A stretch of 64,000 nucleotides of DNA from Cloacibacterium sp047601505 (GCF_047601505.1 NZ_JASGJD010000001.1:1302001-1366000), one strand, 5' to 3'. Counted from the stretch's first letter, positions 50,765-59,788 are shown. The notes: generated by a model not told the origin, from the letters alone. Numbers and translations are program-made.

Positions 50765-51208
50765 TTAAACTTTGTAATGGATAAAGTCTGTAGAAGGAGG
50801 AGTTATATTGTTAATTTTCAATTCTGTAGCGATTTGAGCTCTGTGATAAGTACTGTGGTTGCAAATGTGGAAAATAATGTCTTTCAAAGATTTTACAAAG
50901 TTTTCTCCGTCTGAGTTTTGGTAAGAAATTTTAGTTTCTAAATCCAAACTGTCTAATATTTCGAAAGAAGTTTCTAAATTATTTTTATTTTTTTCTTTGA
51001 TAATTTCAATTGATGTTAGTTCCCAAACACCAAATTTAGGAGTGTTTCCAAGAATTCTAGCATTCCAAATATGATGAGAATTAGTAGAATGAGAAAAAAG
51101 CAAATGTGCTTTTTCTGAAATTTTGTCTGGATTGTTTTCGAAAATTTCAATAATTTTCTCGTTCATTTGGAATTGGTAAACCAATATTTCTTTGAAAAAA
51201 TCTTTCAT
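50765..51208 (-). CDS. DinB family protein
   Basis: A 147-residue four-helix-bundle protein of the DinB/YfiT-like metalloenzyme superfamily. Three His typical of the metal site are seen: one in SHSTNSHHIWNARIL (about 40-54) and the pair in IFHICNHSTYHRAQI (about 112-126). Members act as thiol- or metal-dependent transferases or have unknown roles. Soluble, no signal peptide. It is followed by the 58-residue membrane gene. Confidence 0.85.
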   Translation of the reverse strand: MKDFFKEILVYQFQMNEKIIEIFENNPDKISEKAHLLFSHSTNSHHIWNARILGNTPKFGVWELTSIEIIKEKNKNNLETSFEILDSLDLETKISYQNSDGENFVKSLKDIIFHICNHSTYHRAQIATELKINNITPPSTDFIHYKV

Positions 51209-51265
51209 AATTGTTATTTTTTAAATATAGTAAAAAGTGAAAAATTCATTTTATCATTTTTTCAC

Positions 51266-52390
51266 TCATAATTCAAGAGAGTAAGTTCTTCTTCTTTTGT
51301 GATTTACAGGATTATAATCTTGCCAAAGAAGTTGTATGTTCTTATTTTCTTCTAATTCTGGATTGGTTTCTAAGAATTTAACGCCTTTTTTTCTAAAAGT
51401 TTTCCAGATTTCTTTAAAAATTATCGCCGTAACACCTCTTTTTTGATACTCTGGATGAACTCCAATCAAATAAAAATTAGCTCTGTCATTTTTCCTGCTT
51501 GCATTCATAAAATGCCACCATCCGAATGGTAAAAGTTTTCCTTTAGATTTTTGTAAAGCCCTAGAATAAGAGGGCATTGTAATGGCAAAAGCTACCAAAT
51601 TGTATTCTTTATCCACAATACATATTATATAGTCTTTGTCTATAAAACCGAAGTATTTTTCTTTGTAATGTTGTATTTGTTCGTTGGAAATTGGAGTGTA
51701 GGTAGAAAGTGTTTTATATGTTTCGTCCAAAAGTTTAAACATGGGCTCTACCAAAGGCAATATTTCTTCTTTAGAATTAAATTTTACAGTCTGCAATTGG
51801 TATTTCTCTGCAATTAATTTGCTAAATTTTTCCACTTTTTCTGGTAAAACTTCAGGGAATAAAATCTCATATTCTACCCATTCTTTTTCTTTTACAAGAC
51901 CAAGTTTTTCTAAATGTTTAGGATAATAACTTTCGTTGTACAGTCCAATCATTGTTGCCAATTTGTCAAAACCGAAAGTCAACATTCCAGCTTTGTCAAG
52001 ATTTGTAAATCCCATTGGACCTTCTATTTTTTTTAGATTTTTCTCTTGAGCAAATTTTATTGCTTCATCAATTAAAGCTTTAGAAACTTCTTCGTCATCA
52101 ATAAAATCTAACCAACCGAAACGTACTTTTTCAATACCCAATTCTTTGGCTTCTTTATGATTTACCATTACAGCAATTCTGCCAACAATTTTATCATTTT
52201 TGTACGCTAGAAACTGTTTTGCTTCAGAATAAGCAAGTGCAGGATTCTCTTTTGGATTCCAAATGTTTTTTTCGTCATTGATTAAAGAAGGAACAAAATT
52301 TTGATTATTTTTGTACAATTCCATCGGAAATTTGATGAAATCTAGAAGTTGTTTCTCTGTTGTTACTTGTCTGATTTGTACTTCTGACAT
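51266..52390 (-). CDS. GNAT-like N-acetyltransferase family protein
   Basis: A 374-residue cytoplasmic protein with a C-terminal GNAT-like fold: ANFYLIGVHPEYQKRGVTAIIFKEIWKTF (about 305-333) has the acetyl-CoA loop form (Q-x-R/K-G-x-x/A), and NPELEENKNIQLLWQDYNPVNHKRRRTY follows. The N-terminal half (RQVTTEKQLLDFIKFPMELYKNNQNFVPSLINDEKNIW) marks a family common in Bacteroidetes whose substrate is unknown. I start at 52390 (MSEVQIRQV). The longer frame to 52462 adds a hydrophobic stretch unrelated to the family. Confidence 0.85.
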   Translation of the reverse strand: MSEVQIRQVTTEKQLLDFIKFPMELYKNNQNFVPSLINDEKNIWNPKENPALAYSEAKQFLAYKNDKIVGRIAVMVNHKEAKELGIEKVRFGWLDFIDDEEVSKALIDEAIKFAQEKNLKKIEGPMGFTNLDKAGMLTFGFDKLATMIGLYNESYYPKHLEKLGLVKEKEWVEYEILFPEVLPEKVEKFSKLIAEKYQLQTVKFNSKEEILPLVEPMFKLLDETYKTLSTYTPISNEQIQHYKEKYFGFIDKDYIICIVDKEYNLVAFAITMPSYSRALQKSKGKLLPFGWWHFMNASRKNDRANFYLIGVHPEYQKRGVTAIIFKEIWKTFRKKGVKFLETNPELEENKNIQLLWQDYNPVNHKRRRTYSLEL

Positions 52391-52498
52391 ACTTTTAAGA
52401 TTTAAAAACAAATATAAAGCAAAAGATGACAATGCCCAAGTTTGGCACAGTTTTTCCATCAAAATGTTATATAATTTCTAAAAAAAATAATTAAAAAT

Positions 52499-53209
52499 AT
52501 GTCAGGTTATTATTTAATAATTATCGTAACAATGCTTGTAAGTTGGTTGGTTTCTTCTCGATTGAAATCAAAATTCGAGCATTATTCTAAAGTTTACCTC
52601 AGAAACGGAATGAGCGGAAAAGAAATCGCAGAAAAAATGCTTCGTGATAACGGAATTTATGATGTGCAAGTGATTTCGGTTCCTGGGCAATTAACAGACC
52701 ACTACAATCCGGCAAATAAAACCGTAAATCTTTCTGAAGGTGTTTATATGCAACGAAATGCAGCTGCAGCTGCGGTTGCTGCTCACGAATGTGGACACGC
52801 TGTGCAACATGCTGTTGGCTATTCTATGCTTCAATTAAGGTCTAAATTAGTGCCAATGGTAAATATTAGTTCTACTCTTTCTCAGTTTGTACTTTTAGCA
52901 GGTATTGCTGTGATGGTCGCTTCTAGAAGTATTCAAAATCCTAGCGGTAACACTACTGTTTTAGCCATTGGAGTTTTGCTTTTTGCGGTAACTACTTTCT
53001 TTGCATTTGTAACTTTACCAGTAGAATATGATGCTAGTAACAGAGCAATGAGATGGCTTAAAGAAAGTGGAACGGTAACTTCCGAAGAATTTGTAGGAGT
53101 TCAAGATAGTTTAAGGTGGGCTGCCAGAACGTACGTGGTTGCAGCAATTGGCTCTTTGGCTCAACTTTTATATTGGGCAAGTATTTTATTTGGAAACAGA
53201 AGAAATTAA
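52499..53209 (+). CDS. YugP-like zinc metallopeptidase, membrane-bound
   Basis: A 236-residue integral membrane peptidase of the neutral zinc metallopeptidase 2 family. The zinc motif HECGHAVQH begins at residue 96 (HExxH 96-100), and a downstream acidic ligand is in LPVEYDASNRAM. Transmembrane segments: about 2-20 and two or three in the region 115-180, plus one near the C-terminus. The exact substrate is unknown. It faces the GNAT gene divergently and ends 4 nt from the convergent YigZ gene. Confidence 0.9.
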   Translation: MSGYYLIIIVTMLVSWLVSSRLKSKFEHYSKVYLRNGMSGKEIAEKMLRDNGIYDVQVISVPGQLTDHYNPANKTVNLSEGVYMQRNAAAAAVAAHECGHAVQHAVGYSMLQLRSKLVPMVNISSTLSQFVLLAGIAVMVASRSIQNPSGNTTVLAIGVLLFAVTTFFAFVTLPVEYDASNRAMRWLKESGTVTSEEFVGVQDSLRWAARTYVVAAIGSLAQLLYWASILFGNRRN

Positions 53210-53213
53210 GGAT

Positions 53214-53822
53214 TTAATTTTCTAAAAATTCATATTTCACTTCATACACCTCGGACAATTGTTCCGAGATTTTTTCTTTTTCGGAAAGTTTGAGTTGAGC
53301 TGTAATTTTGCAATTTTCTTGAGCATCAAAGTTGAGAACTTTTGCATCAAATTTATTTAATAGAGAGAAAATAATGTTCTGTTGAGAAAATTTGAATTCA
53401 ATTTCCAGTTGAGTTTCTAATTCTTTGGTGATGATTTCAGCATGTTCCAAAGTGTATTTTGTACTTTCTTTATAGGTTTTTACCAAGCCAGAAACTCCAA
53501 GTTTCGTGCCGCCGTAATATCTAATAATTACGACTAAAATATTGGTGAGATTATGAGCAAGAAGCTGATTGTAAATAGGTAAACCAGCACTTCCTGATGG
53601 TTCGCCGTCGTCATTGGCTCTGTAATTTTCTCCATTTAAACCTATTCTAAAAGCGTAACAATGATGTGTAGCTTTAGGATGTTCTTCTCTTAATTGGTCT
53701 AAAGCAGTCTTCAGTTCTTTTTCATTGTTTACAGGAAATGCAAAACCAATAAATTTGCTCCCTTTTTCTTTGAGCAAGATGTCTCTGATTTCAGATTTTA
53801 TGGTGGTGTAATTGTATTGCAT
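53214..53822 (-). CDS. YigZ/IMPACT family protein
   Basis: A 202-residue soluble protein. The UPF0029/IMPACT N-terminal domain contains the signature LREEHPKATHHCYAFRIG and NDDGEPSGSAGLPIYNQLL (about 72-90); a DUF1949 C-terminal domain follows (LETQLEIEFKFSQQN onward). The family is linked to translation or nucleic-acid-binding functions; the E. coli member is uncharacterised. I use the start at 53822 over a Met three codons upstream. Confidence 0.92.
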   Translation of the reverse strand: MQYNYTTIKSEIRDILLKEKGSKFIGFAFPVNNEKELKTALDQLREEHPKATHHCYAFRIGLNGENYRANDDGEPSGSAGLPIYNQLLAHNLTNILVVIIRYYGGTKLGVSGLVKTYKESTKYTLEHAEIITKELETQLEIEFKFSQQNIIFSLLNKFDAKVLNFDAQENCKITAQLKLSEKEKISEQLSEVYEVKYEFLEN

Positions 53823-53854
53823 AAAAAACACCTCAAAAGTATGAGATGTTTTTT
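53823..53854 (-). terminator. Terminator of the tail-collar/T9SS gene pair
   Basis: Read leftward: ACATCTCA pairs with TGAGGTGT (one G-U) around a 6-nt loop, flanked by an A run and followed by a T run. It lies 18 nt past the stop of the T9SS protein gene. Confidence 0.8.
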
Positions 53855-53872
53855 GTTTTATAAAATTTAATT

Positions 53873-54541
53873 TTAGTTTTTAATTAATTTTAATGTTTCT
53901 GAGTTGGTTTTTAGTAAATAAATTCCAGTGTTAAGGGTAGAAACATCAATGTTGTTTTGTCCTTTTTTAAGGTTAAACTTTTTAATTAATTTTCCTTGAG
54001 AATCAAATAACTCGGCATCTTGATGAAGAGGAGAAAGAATATCAAGAGAATTTTTTACCGGATTAGAAGTTAGTAAAAGTTTATTTTTTGATAATTCTTC
54101 TGTGCTCAGATTGGTGCTTTGTACTGCTCCGGTAAGTGTTCCGTTTCCTGAAGTGAGATTCCCTCCACAATCTCCTTCTGTAACAGCGGTGTTTTCTGCC
54201 CAAACTCCTAATGTTAAATTAGGTGGATTAGGTACAGAAGCAGATGTGTTGTGGTAAATGAGATATGGATTAACAAAATCTCCATTTCCAGTATCCGCTA
54301 AAAATTCCCATCTGTTACTGGTATTATTCCAAGAAATTTGGAATTCGCAAGTTCCTAACCCGCCACATTCCTGTGCGCCATCTATTGGGGAGGTTTGGTA
54401 AATGTTTCGCCCGTTAACATCAGTGCTTATTTTATTGAAAACAAAAGTTTGATTGTCAAATAAATTAACACATCCCGAAAATGTAATCGTTTGTGAATAA
54501 GCTAATGATGTAAAAAAAAGTAAAAATAATAACTTTTTCAT
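53873..54541 (-). CDS. Secreted protein with T9SS type A sorting domain
   Basis: A 222-residue protein. Signal peptide KKLLFLLFFTSLAYSQ, then a novel-looking 120-residue domain with four Cys (TITFSGCVNLF, AQECGGLGTCEFQISWNN, EGDCGGNLTSGNG), then a type IX sorting domain from about residue 150: LLLTSNPVKNSLDI, AELFDSQGKLIKKFNLKKGQNNIDVSTLNTGIYLLKTNS and the final LIKN. This predicts surface display or release through T9SS. It starts 6 nt after the tail-collar gene, so the two are translated from one mRNA. Function unknown. Start at the second Met (54541). Confidence 0.85.
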   Translation of the reverse strand: MKKLLFLLFFTSLAYSQTITFSGCVNLFDNQTFVFNKISTDVNGRNIYQTSPIDGAQECGGLGTCEFQISWNNTSNRWEFLADTGNGDFVNPYLIYHNTSASVPNPPNLTLGVWAENTAVTEGDCGGNLTSGNGTLTGAVQSTNLSTEELSKNKLLLTSNPVKNSLDILSPLHQDAELFDSQGKLIKKFNLKKGQNNIDVSTLNTGIYLLKTNSETLKLIKN

Positions 54542-54547
54542 ACACAA

Positions 54548-55132
54548 TTAATTTCTTGATGGATAAATGCCTTCTAAAGCAATGTAATAGCCTATTGATA
54601 AATAAGGTTGCATATTATTTACAGGAGTGCCGTTTCCTGTATTACCTACCATTGTTGGGTTCATTGTAGTGTTTGCGGTAGCACTAGAATATTCTTTGTC
54701 TAATGTTTTAGTATCTGCAGGAAGATTGTTGGTTGGTGAATTTTGATTTCCTTCAGAAGTAACAGCTTTAATGGCATGATTGTGAGGAGGTAGATTAGTA
54801 ACTAGTAAAGTATTAGTTTCTGTACCAGACATTTCTCCTAAAGTTTTAGGGGTTAAACCAGGTCCATTACCAATACCTACTACTATTCTTCCTCTTAAAT
54901 CTGGTAAACCAAAAGTAGTTCTTCCGTCACCACCATAGGTTGTACCTAAAAGTGAAAATAATGCAGTGTTCTGAGCTATAGGTAATAGTCTTCCATCGCA
55001 TAAAGCCCAACCTCTAGGTTCAAAGTTGTAAGGGAAAATGGTAATTTGCCCGATATAAGGCTCCATTTGTGCTTTTACAGTAGTTGTACTGCTGAAAAAT
55101 ACAAATACAAAAAATAATAGAATTTTTTTCAT
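54548..55132 (-). CDS. Exported phage tail-collar domain protein (MdpB/microcystin-dependent type)
   Basis: A 194-residue protein with a Sec signal (KKILLFFVFVFFSSTTTVKAQ) followed by a tail-collar domain: EPYIGQITIFPYNFEPRGWALCDGRLLPIAQNTALFSLLGTTYGGDG, TFGLPDLRGRIVVGIGNGPGL and LPPHNHAIKAV (the conserved HNH), ending in NMQPYLSIGYYIALEG. The fold is known from phage tail fibres and from MdpB-like bacterial proteins. A signal peptide is unusual for a phage structural protein, so this is most likely a host envelope protein. It is followed by a T9SS substrate gene and lies far from any phage gene. Confidence 0.9.
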   Translation of the reverse strand: MKKILLFFVFVFFSSTTTVKAQMEPYIGQITIFPYNFEPRGWALCDGRLLPIAQNTALFSLLGTTYGGDGRTTFGLPDLRGRIVVGIGNGPGLTPKTLGEMSGTETNTLLVTNLPPHNHAIKAVTSEGNQNSPTNNLPADTKTLDKEYSSATANTTMNPTMVGNTGNGTPVNNMQPYLSIGYYIALEGIYPSRN

Positions 55133-55158
55133 GAGTAAAAAAGTTTTTGGTTACTCAA

Positions 55159-55166
55159 CAAATTTA
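55159..55166 (-). promoter_or_regulatory. Candidate -7 box of the tail-collar operon
   Basis: Read leftward, TAAATTTG (55166-55159) fits TAnnTTTG, 27 nt before the start codon. The -33 region has no clear TTG. The 193-bp gap to ribD is otherwise AT-rich and without genes. Confidence 0.4.
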
Positions 55167-55325
55167 ACTTAAATATAGTTATGTTTATGAAAAAAAATGT
55201 TAATATTTTGTAATTATATTTTTTTTGTTTTATTTTATTCTATTTATAATAATAAGTATAATTATTTTGAGAATAAATTATTATTTTAATAAATGATTAG
55301 CGGTTAAATAAATTTGAAATAAAAG

Positions 55326-56348
55326 TTATGTATTTCGAAAAAGCACCAATTTATTATCTCTAAAAAGCTTTTCTTTAGTCGATTTCCCATTAAATTTAGG
55401 AGCTTTTGTGCCATTTTCTAAAGTAAGATTTTCATTTTTGATGAAAATGGTTTCGTCCCAAAGATTGGCATCAATAAAAGTTTGTAAAGTTTTGCTTCCG
55501 CCTTCTATTAAAACCGATTGAATTTGATTTTCGTAAAGTTTTTGCATTAATTCTTTTAAGAAATTTTCTTTAGAAATTTTAATGAATTTTATATTTTCTT
55601 CCTCACTATCTTTTTCTTGATTGAAAACTAGAGTAGGGGCTTCATGATTATAAATTTTAAAATCTCTTGGAACTTTTAATTCAAAATCAATTAAAATTCT
55701 TACAGGATTTCTACCTTCAATTAATCTAGTTGTTAAACTAGGGTTGTCATTCAATGCAGTTTGAGTTCCAGCCAAAATGGCGTGTTCTTCGCTTCTTATT
55801 TGATGAACAAATTGACTGGCTAATTCATTAGAAATTTTAGTTGGTTTAAAATCTTTATCAATAAAACCGTCATTGCTTTCTGCCCATTTTAGAATAATGT
55901 AAGGACGTTTTTTCTCGTGATAAGTGAAAAATCTTTTGTTGAGTTCTCTACATTCATCTTCTAAAATTCCAGAAATGGTTTCTATACCAGCGTCCATCAA
56001 GATTTTTTTGCCTTTTCCGTTTACTTTATCATGACTGTCCATGGCGCCAATTACCACTTTTTTGAAGCCAATTTCTTTAATTTTTAACGAACAAGGTGGC
56101 GTTTTACCAAAATGAGCGCAAGGTTCTAGTGAAACATAAATGGTAGATTTTGGTAAAAGTTCGGGGTTTTCAACGGAATTAATTGCATTGATTTCTGCGT
56201 GATTTTCTCCTGCTTTTTGATGGAATCCTTCGCCAATAATTTTTCCGTTATGTACAATTACACTTCCAACCAAAGGATTAGGATAGGTTTTTCCAGTAGC
56301 TTTTTTGGCAAGTTCTATACAGCGTTTTATGTAAAATTCGTCAGTCAT
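55326..56348 (-). CDS. ribD: Bifunctional riboflavin deaminase/reductase
   Basis: Performs the deaminase and reductase steps of riboflavin synthesis. 340 residues: the N-terminal deaminase carries His50-Ala-Glu52 (ENHAEINA) and the zinc pair Cys77 and Cys86 (EPCAHFGKTPPCS); the C-terminal reductase has IILKWAESNDGFID, EHAILAGTQTALNDNPSLTTR and VLIEGGSKTLQTFIDANLWDE. Not clustered with other rib genes here. Confidence 0.95.
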   Translation of the reverse strand: MTDEFYIKRCIELAKKATGKTYPNPLVGSVIVHNGKIIGEGFHQKAGENHAEINAINSVENPELLPKSTIYVSLEPCAHFGKTPPCSLKIKEIGFKKVVIGAMDSHDKVNGKGKKILMDAGIETISGILEDECRELNKRFFTYHEKKRPYIILKWAESNDGFIDKDFKPTKISNELASQFVHQIRSEEHAILAGTQTALNDNPSLTTRLIEGRNPVRILIDFELKVPRDFKIYNHEAPTLVFNQEKDSEEENIKFIKISKENFLKELMQKLYENQIQSVLIEGGSKTLQTFIDANLWDETIFIKNENLTLENGTKAPKFNGKSTKEKLFRDNKLVLFRNT

Positions 56349-56358
56349 TTAGAAAAAG

Positions 56359-56383
56359 AAATTCCGATTTTTGGTCGGAATTT
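56359..56383 (-). terminator. Terminator after the DUF349 / secreted-protein pair
   Basis: AAATTCCGA (56359-56367) and TCGGAATTT (56375-56383) give 9-bp perfect arms with a 7-nt loop, followed leftward by a T-rich run. It abuts the stop of the 199-residue protein. Confidence 0.8.
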
Positions 56384-56384
56384 G

Positions 56385-56984
56385 TTAGTTTTTAAGAGTT
56401 ACATTAGGAATATTCATAGAGATGATGTTTCCTAAGAGTTTATTTCTAGATTTTCCGAGATTTTTCATGAAATATTTTGTGTCTCCGGTATTTTTCTGCT
56501 TGTAAGTAATAATCATAAAGGTACTTTGTTCGCCAAGCATTACGTTTCTAAATCTATAAACGTTATAATCTGCCATTTCTTGTTCTTGTTCTGGCTCGTC
56601 TTTTTCTTTTTGCTTAGCAATGTTGCTGGTGAAAAAATCTACAATAAATTCCGTTCCGCTGGGATTTTCTGTTACATTGTAGTTGCAATATTTATCTGTT
56701 TCTTTTCTGGAGTCTAATTCTCCGGTTTTTTGATAAGTTGCTTCTTTTGCATCAATGTTTTTATTGAAAAAATAGATAGAAACAGTGTAAGGAGCATCTT
56801 CTAATCTGCTATCTTCTGGGATGTAATCTTGTACAAAAAGGATTTTAGATTTTTGCGAAGATGTGGCAAGCGTCAACTTAGTTTCCCCGAAGGTAATTTC
56901 AGGGATTCCTATATAATCTATTTCCTGCGAAAAAAAAGTTGCAGAAATAAAAAATAACAGAAAAAATGAAAACAGTTTTTGCAT
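56385..56984 (-). CDS. Exported protein of unknown function
   Basis: A 199-residue protein with a signal peptide (QKLFSFFLLFFISATFFSQ). The mature part is rich in Lys, Glu, Thr and Tyr and has an acidic run (KQKEKDEPEQEQEMADYN, about 124-141). Nothing in it matches a family I recognise. It starts 1 nt after the DUF349 stop, so it is translationally linked to that gene. It is periplasmic or surface-exposed. Confidence 0.72.
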   Translation of the reverse strand: MQKLFSFFLLFFISATFFSQEIDYIGIPEITFGETKLTLATSSQKSKILFVQDYIPEDSRLEDAPYTVSIYFFNKNIDAKEATYQKTGELDSRKETDKYCNYNVTENPSGTEFIVDFFTSNIAKQKEKDEPEQEQEMADYNVYRFRNVMLGEQSTFMIITYKQKNTGDTKYFMKNLGKSRNKLLGNIISMNIPNVTLKN

Positions 56985-56985
56985 T

Positions 56986-58797
56986 TTATTCTCCAGAAAT
57001 AATATGGTGAAGGGTGTGTTTCAAGCTTTCTAATTGTGCTTTTTTCTCATCAATTTTATCAAAAGTATCTTTCAAAAGAGGGTTGTCTCTGGAAACTTTT
57101 CCGAAGAAACTTAAGTTATTTTCTAATTTTACAATTTCTGCCTCTAAATCAGCAATTTGGCTTTTTACTTTTCTTGCTTTATCTGTAATTTGAGATTCAG
57201 AAAGTCCTTCTTCTTTTAAATCGAACTCATTAATTCTGTTTAATCTTAATTTTTCTCTAAGCGTTTTGTTGAATTCAGAATTAATTGCCATTTTGTCTCT
57301 TGGTACTTTGCCAATGCTGTTCCAAGATGTTTTAATTTGTTCAATTTTTTCAACACTACCTTCTTCGTTTCCGATGTTTTTCAATTCGTCTAGAAGTACA
57401 CGTTTTTGTATGTAATTTTCTTTCCAATCATCTGTTTGAGCATTGTTTTTGGTTCTGAAATTATTGAAAAAAGTATTACAAGCGTTACGGAAATCGTCCC
57501 AAACTTTGTTGGTTTGACTTCTTGGTACATGACCAATTTTTTTCCAGTCTTCTTGAAGTTTTTTGAATAAAGGAACTGCAATATCCCAATCTTCAGAATT
57601 CATATTGTCTTGAGCTGTTTTTATTAGCTTCAATTTTTCTTCTAAATTGGTATGTTGAGAGTTTTTAAGCCCTTTGTAGAAATCGTTTTTGGTAGAATTG
57701 AAAGCTCTAAGTGCAATTTTGAAATCGTTCCAGTTTTGGTTAGATAATTTTCTAGGTACGCTGCCCAATTTTAAGAAATCTGCTCTAAGGTCTTCCACTT
57801 TTTTGATGGCTTGTTGCCAATAATTGTGGTTTGGTTCTTTAGAAGCAAGCGTTAAATTTTTAATGCCTTCTATTATTCCGTTTTTCTTTTCAAGATTTGC
57901 TTGTTGTTCTTCTTCAATTTGAGTGAGAAGTTCAGATTTTCTTTCGTGAATTTTGTTAGAAATTTCTTTGAATTCTTCCCAAGTTTTATCACGAAATTCT
58001 TCTGCCACAGGTTCTGCTTCTTCTTTCCAAAGTTTGTGTAAGAATTGCAATTCGTTTAATGCTTTTTGAATTACAGATTCGTGAAGTAATTCTTTGGCTC
58101 TTGCAATAATTTGGTTTCTTTTCTCCAAATTGTGCGCATATTCTTGCTCTCTGTATTCTTTGTTTAAATCTAACATTTGATAGAATTGATTCAAATGGAA
58201 GAAATAAGTATTGTTAAGATTTTTGAATTCAGATTTTGGTACTTGTCCAGCGCTGCTCCATTCTTCTTTAATTTCTCTTATCGCACGGAAAAGATTGGTG
58301 TTTGCATCAGAAGTGCTATAAAGATTTTTTAATTTTTCGATGATTTGCTGTCTCTTTTCTAAATTTTCTTTTTGCTCTGCTTCTTGCTTTTTGTGGAAAT
58401 TGTCGTACTTTTCTTTGAAAAGATTGTTAAGAGTATAAATTTTAGAAAGCAAAGGATGTTCAAATTTGAAATCTGCAACTGGTTTGCCTTCAGATTCGTG
58501 TTGTTGTTTTTGGTCTTCTGTTTCCAGATTTACACGCTGAAGAATAGTTTCTTTGATGGCATTAAATTTCCTGTGATTTGCACCTGCATCTTCGGCATTA
58601 ATTAATGCTTCCAATTTATTCATCAATTCTCCCGAAGTTAATTTTTCGTGTTCGTGTTGCTCTACCTCATCATGAATTTCTTCATCTTGAGTTTCGGGCT
58701 CGGAGATTGATTCTGTAATAACGTTTTCATTTACAATGTTTTCGGTTTCGTTTACATTGTTTTCTTGTGGTTCAGAATGCAAGTTTTCTGTAGTCAT
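56986..58797 (-). CDS. DUF349 domain-repeat protein
   Basis: A 603-residue cytoplasmic protein dominated by helices. After an acidic N-terminus (EPETQDEEIHDEVEQHEHE), about five DUF349 repeats run from about residue 140 to 520. Each is marked by a W-near-end pattern such as IKEEWSSAGQVPKSEFKNLNNTY, LWKEEAEPVAEEFRDKTWEEF, DFLKLGSVPRKLSNQNWNDF, DWKKIGHVPRSQTNKVWDDF and SWNSIGKVPRDKMAINSEF. A coiled coil ends the protein. DUF349 proteins have been linked to nucleotide or stress-related roles in other phyla, but here the function is unassigned. Confidence 0.88.
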   Translation of the reverse strand: MTTENLHSEPQENNVNETENIVNENVITESISEPETQDEEIHDEVEQHEHEKLTSGELMNKLEALINAEDAGANHRKFNAIKETILQRVNLETEDQKQQHESEGKPVADFKFEHPLLSKIYTLNNLFKEKYDNFHKKQEAEQKENLEKRQQIIEKLKNLYSTSDANTNLFRAIREIKEEWSSAGQVPKSEFKNLNNTYFFHLNQFYQMLDLNKEYREQEYAHNLEKRNQIIARAKELLHESVIQKALNELQFLHKLWKEEAEPVAEEFRDKTWEEFKEISNKIHERKSELLTQIEEEQQANLEKKNGIIEGIKNLTLASKEPNHNYWQQAIKKVEDLRADFLKLGSVPRKLSNQNWNDFKIALRAFNSTKNDFYKGLKNSQHTNLEEKLKLIKTAQDNMNSEDWDIAVPLFKKLQEDWKKIGHVPRSQTNKVWDDFRNACNTFFNNFRTKNNAQTDDWKENYIQKRVLLDELKNIGNEEGSVEKIEQIKTSWNSIGKVPRDKMAINSEFNKTLREKLRLNRINEFDLKEEGLSESQITDKARKVKSQIADLEAEIVKLENNLSFFGKVSRDNPLLKDTFDKIDEKKAQLESLKHTLHHIISGE

Positions 58798-58992
58798 AGC
58801 AAATCGTTTTTGTTAAATTAATGCTCTTCAAAAACCAAGATTAATGTTGGTTTCTGCACATTTCGCCACTAAATTAAGTGTTTTTTGTGAAATATGCAAT
58901 TTGTAAGTTAAAAGTTAAATATCAAAATTCAGAAGTTGAAAGTTAAAATTTTAATTTTTTTACATTTAACGTCTAATCTCTAACTTTTAACC

Positions 58993-59721
58993 TTAGGAGT
59001 TCCAGATTTCCCAAGCTTTTTCGGCTTGTTGTTCTAGCATGTACAATCCGTTAGCTGTTTTTGCTCCTTTTTCGGCGCAATTTCTAATAAATTTGGTGTA
59101 TTCTGGGTTGTAAATTAAATCTATAATCAAATGATTTTCTGTAATTCCATCAAAAGGAAATGATACAGATTCTTCAATATTCGGGAAAGTGCCAACTGGT
59201 GTGCATTGAATAATGATGAGATTCTCTTTGACTAAATTTTCCGAAAGATTTTCATAATTAATTTCAGTAGTTCTAGAAACTGTAATGTATGGAATTTGGT
59301 TTTTCTTCAAGACATATTGTACCGCTTTTGCTGCGCCTCCATTTCCTAAAATAATTGCTGTTTTTTGGTTTTCTTTTTTGTGGAGTAAAAGCGTTTTTTC
59401 AAATCCAAAAGCATCGGTATTGTAACCTTTTGTCTTTCCGTTTTCTATAGAAATACAATTAATGGCGCCAATTTCTTTGGCTTCATCACTTAATTCGTCA
59501 ATAAAAGGAATTATTTTTTCTTTGTAAGGAATGGTTACGTTGAGACCTTTTAGATGTTCTGTTTCAAAAATATTTTTGATGTTATCTAAATTTTCGAGGT
59601 CTATAATATTATATGAATGGTTGTTTAATAATAATTTTTGAAATTTTTGTTCAAAATATTTCTTAGAAAAAGAATAGGAAATTTTTTTTCCTATTAAACC
59701 AAATTTAGCAGATGTTTCCAT
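58993..59721 (-). CDS. aroE: Shikimate dehydrogenase
   Basis: Reduces 3-dehydroshikimate to shikimate with NADPH in aromatic amino-acid synthesis. 242 residues: KISYSFSKKYFEQKF, the substrate-binding LKGLNVTIPYKEKIIPFIDEL with catalytic Lys, AINCISIENGKTKGYNTDAFGFEKTL and the nucleotide loop ILGNGGAAKAVQYVL. It is shorter than the E. coli enzyme (272), as is typical of Bacteroidetes. It is preceded on the mRNA side by the endonuclease terminator and lies 195 bp from the DUF349 gene. Confidence 0.95.
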   Translation of the reverse strand: METSAKFGLIGKKISYSFSKKYFEQKFQKLLLNNHSYNIIDLENLDNIKNIFETEHLKGLNVTIPYKEKIIPFIDELSDEAKEIGAINCISIENGKTKGYNTDAFGFEKTLLLHKKENQKTAIILGNGGAAKAVQYVLKKNQIPYITVSRTTEINYENLSENLVKENLIIIQCTPVGTFPNIEESVSFPFDGITENHLIIDLIYNPEYTKFIRNCAEKGAKTANGLYMLEQQAEKAWEIWNS

Positions 59722-59739
59722 ACATCAAAGGTAATAAAA

Positions 59740-59764
59740 AAGGCCGGAAATATTTCCCAGCCTT
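59740..59764 (-). terminator. Terminator of the large secreted endonuclease gene
   Basis: Read leftward: AAGGCTGGGAA pairs with TTTCCGGCCTT (two wobble pairs) around an ATA loop, followed by a run of T. It lies 25 nt past the stop and just before the aroE start. Confidence 0.8.
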
Positions 59765-59788
59765 GTGTGTTTTTATTGTTGATTGTGA

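Noticed and set aside
54548..55132. Tail-collar gene as evidence of a prophage
   Set aside because: No integrase, capsid, portal, terminase or other tail gene is near, and the product has a Sec signal peptide.
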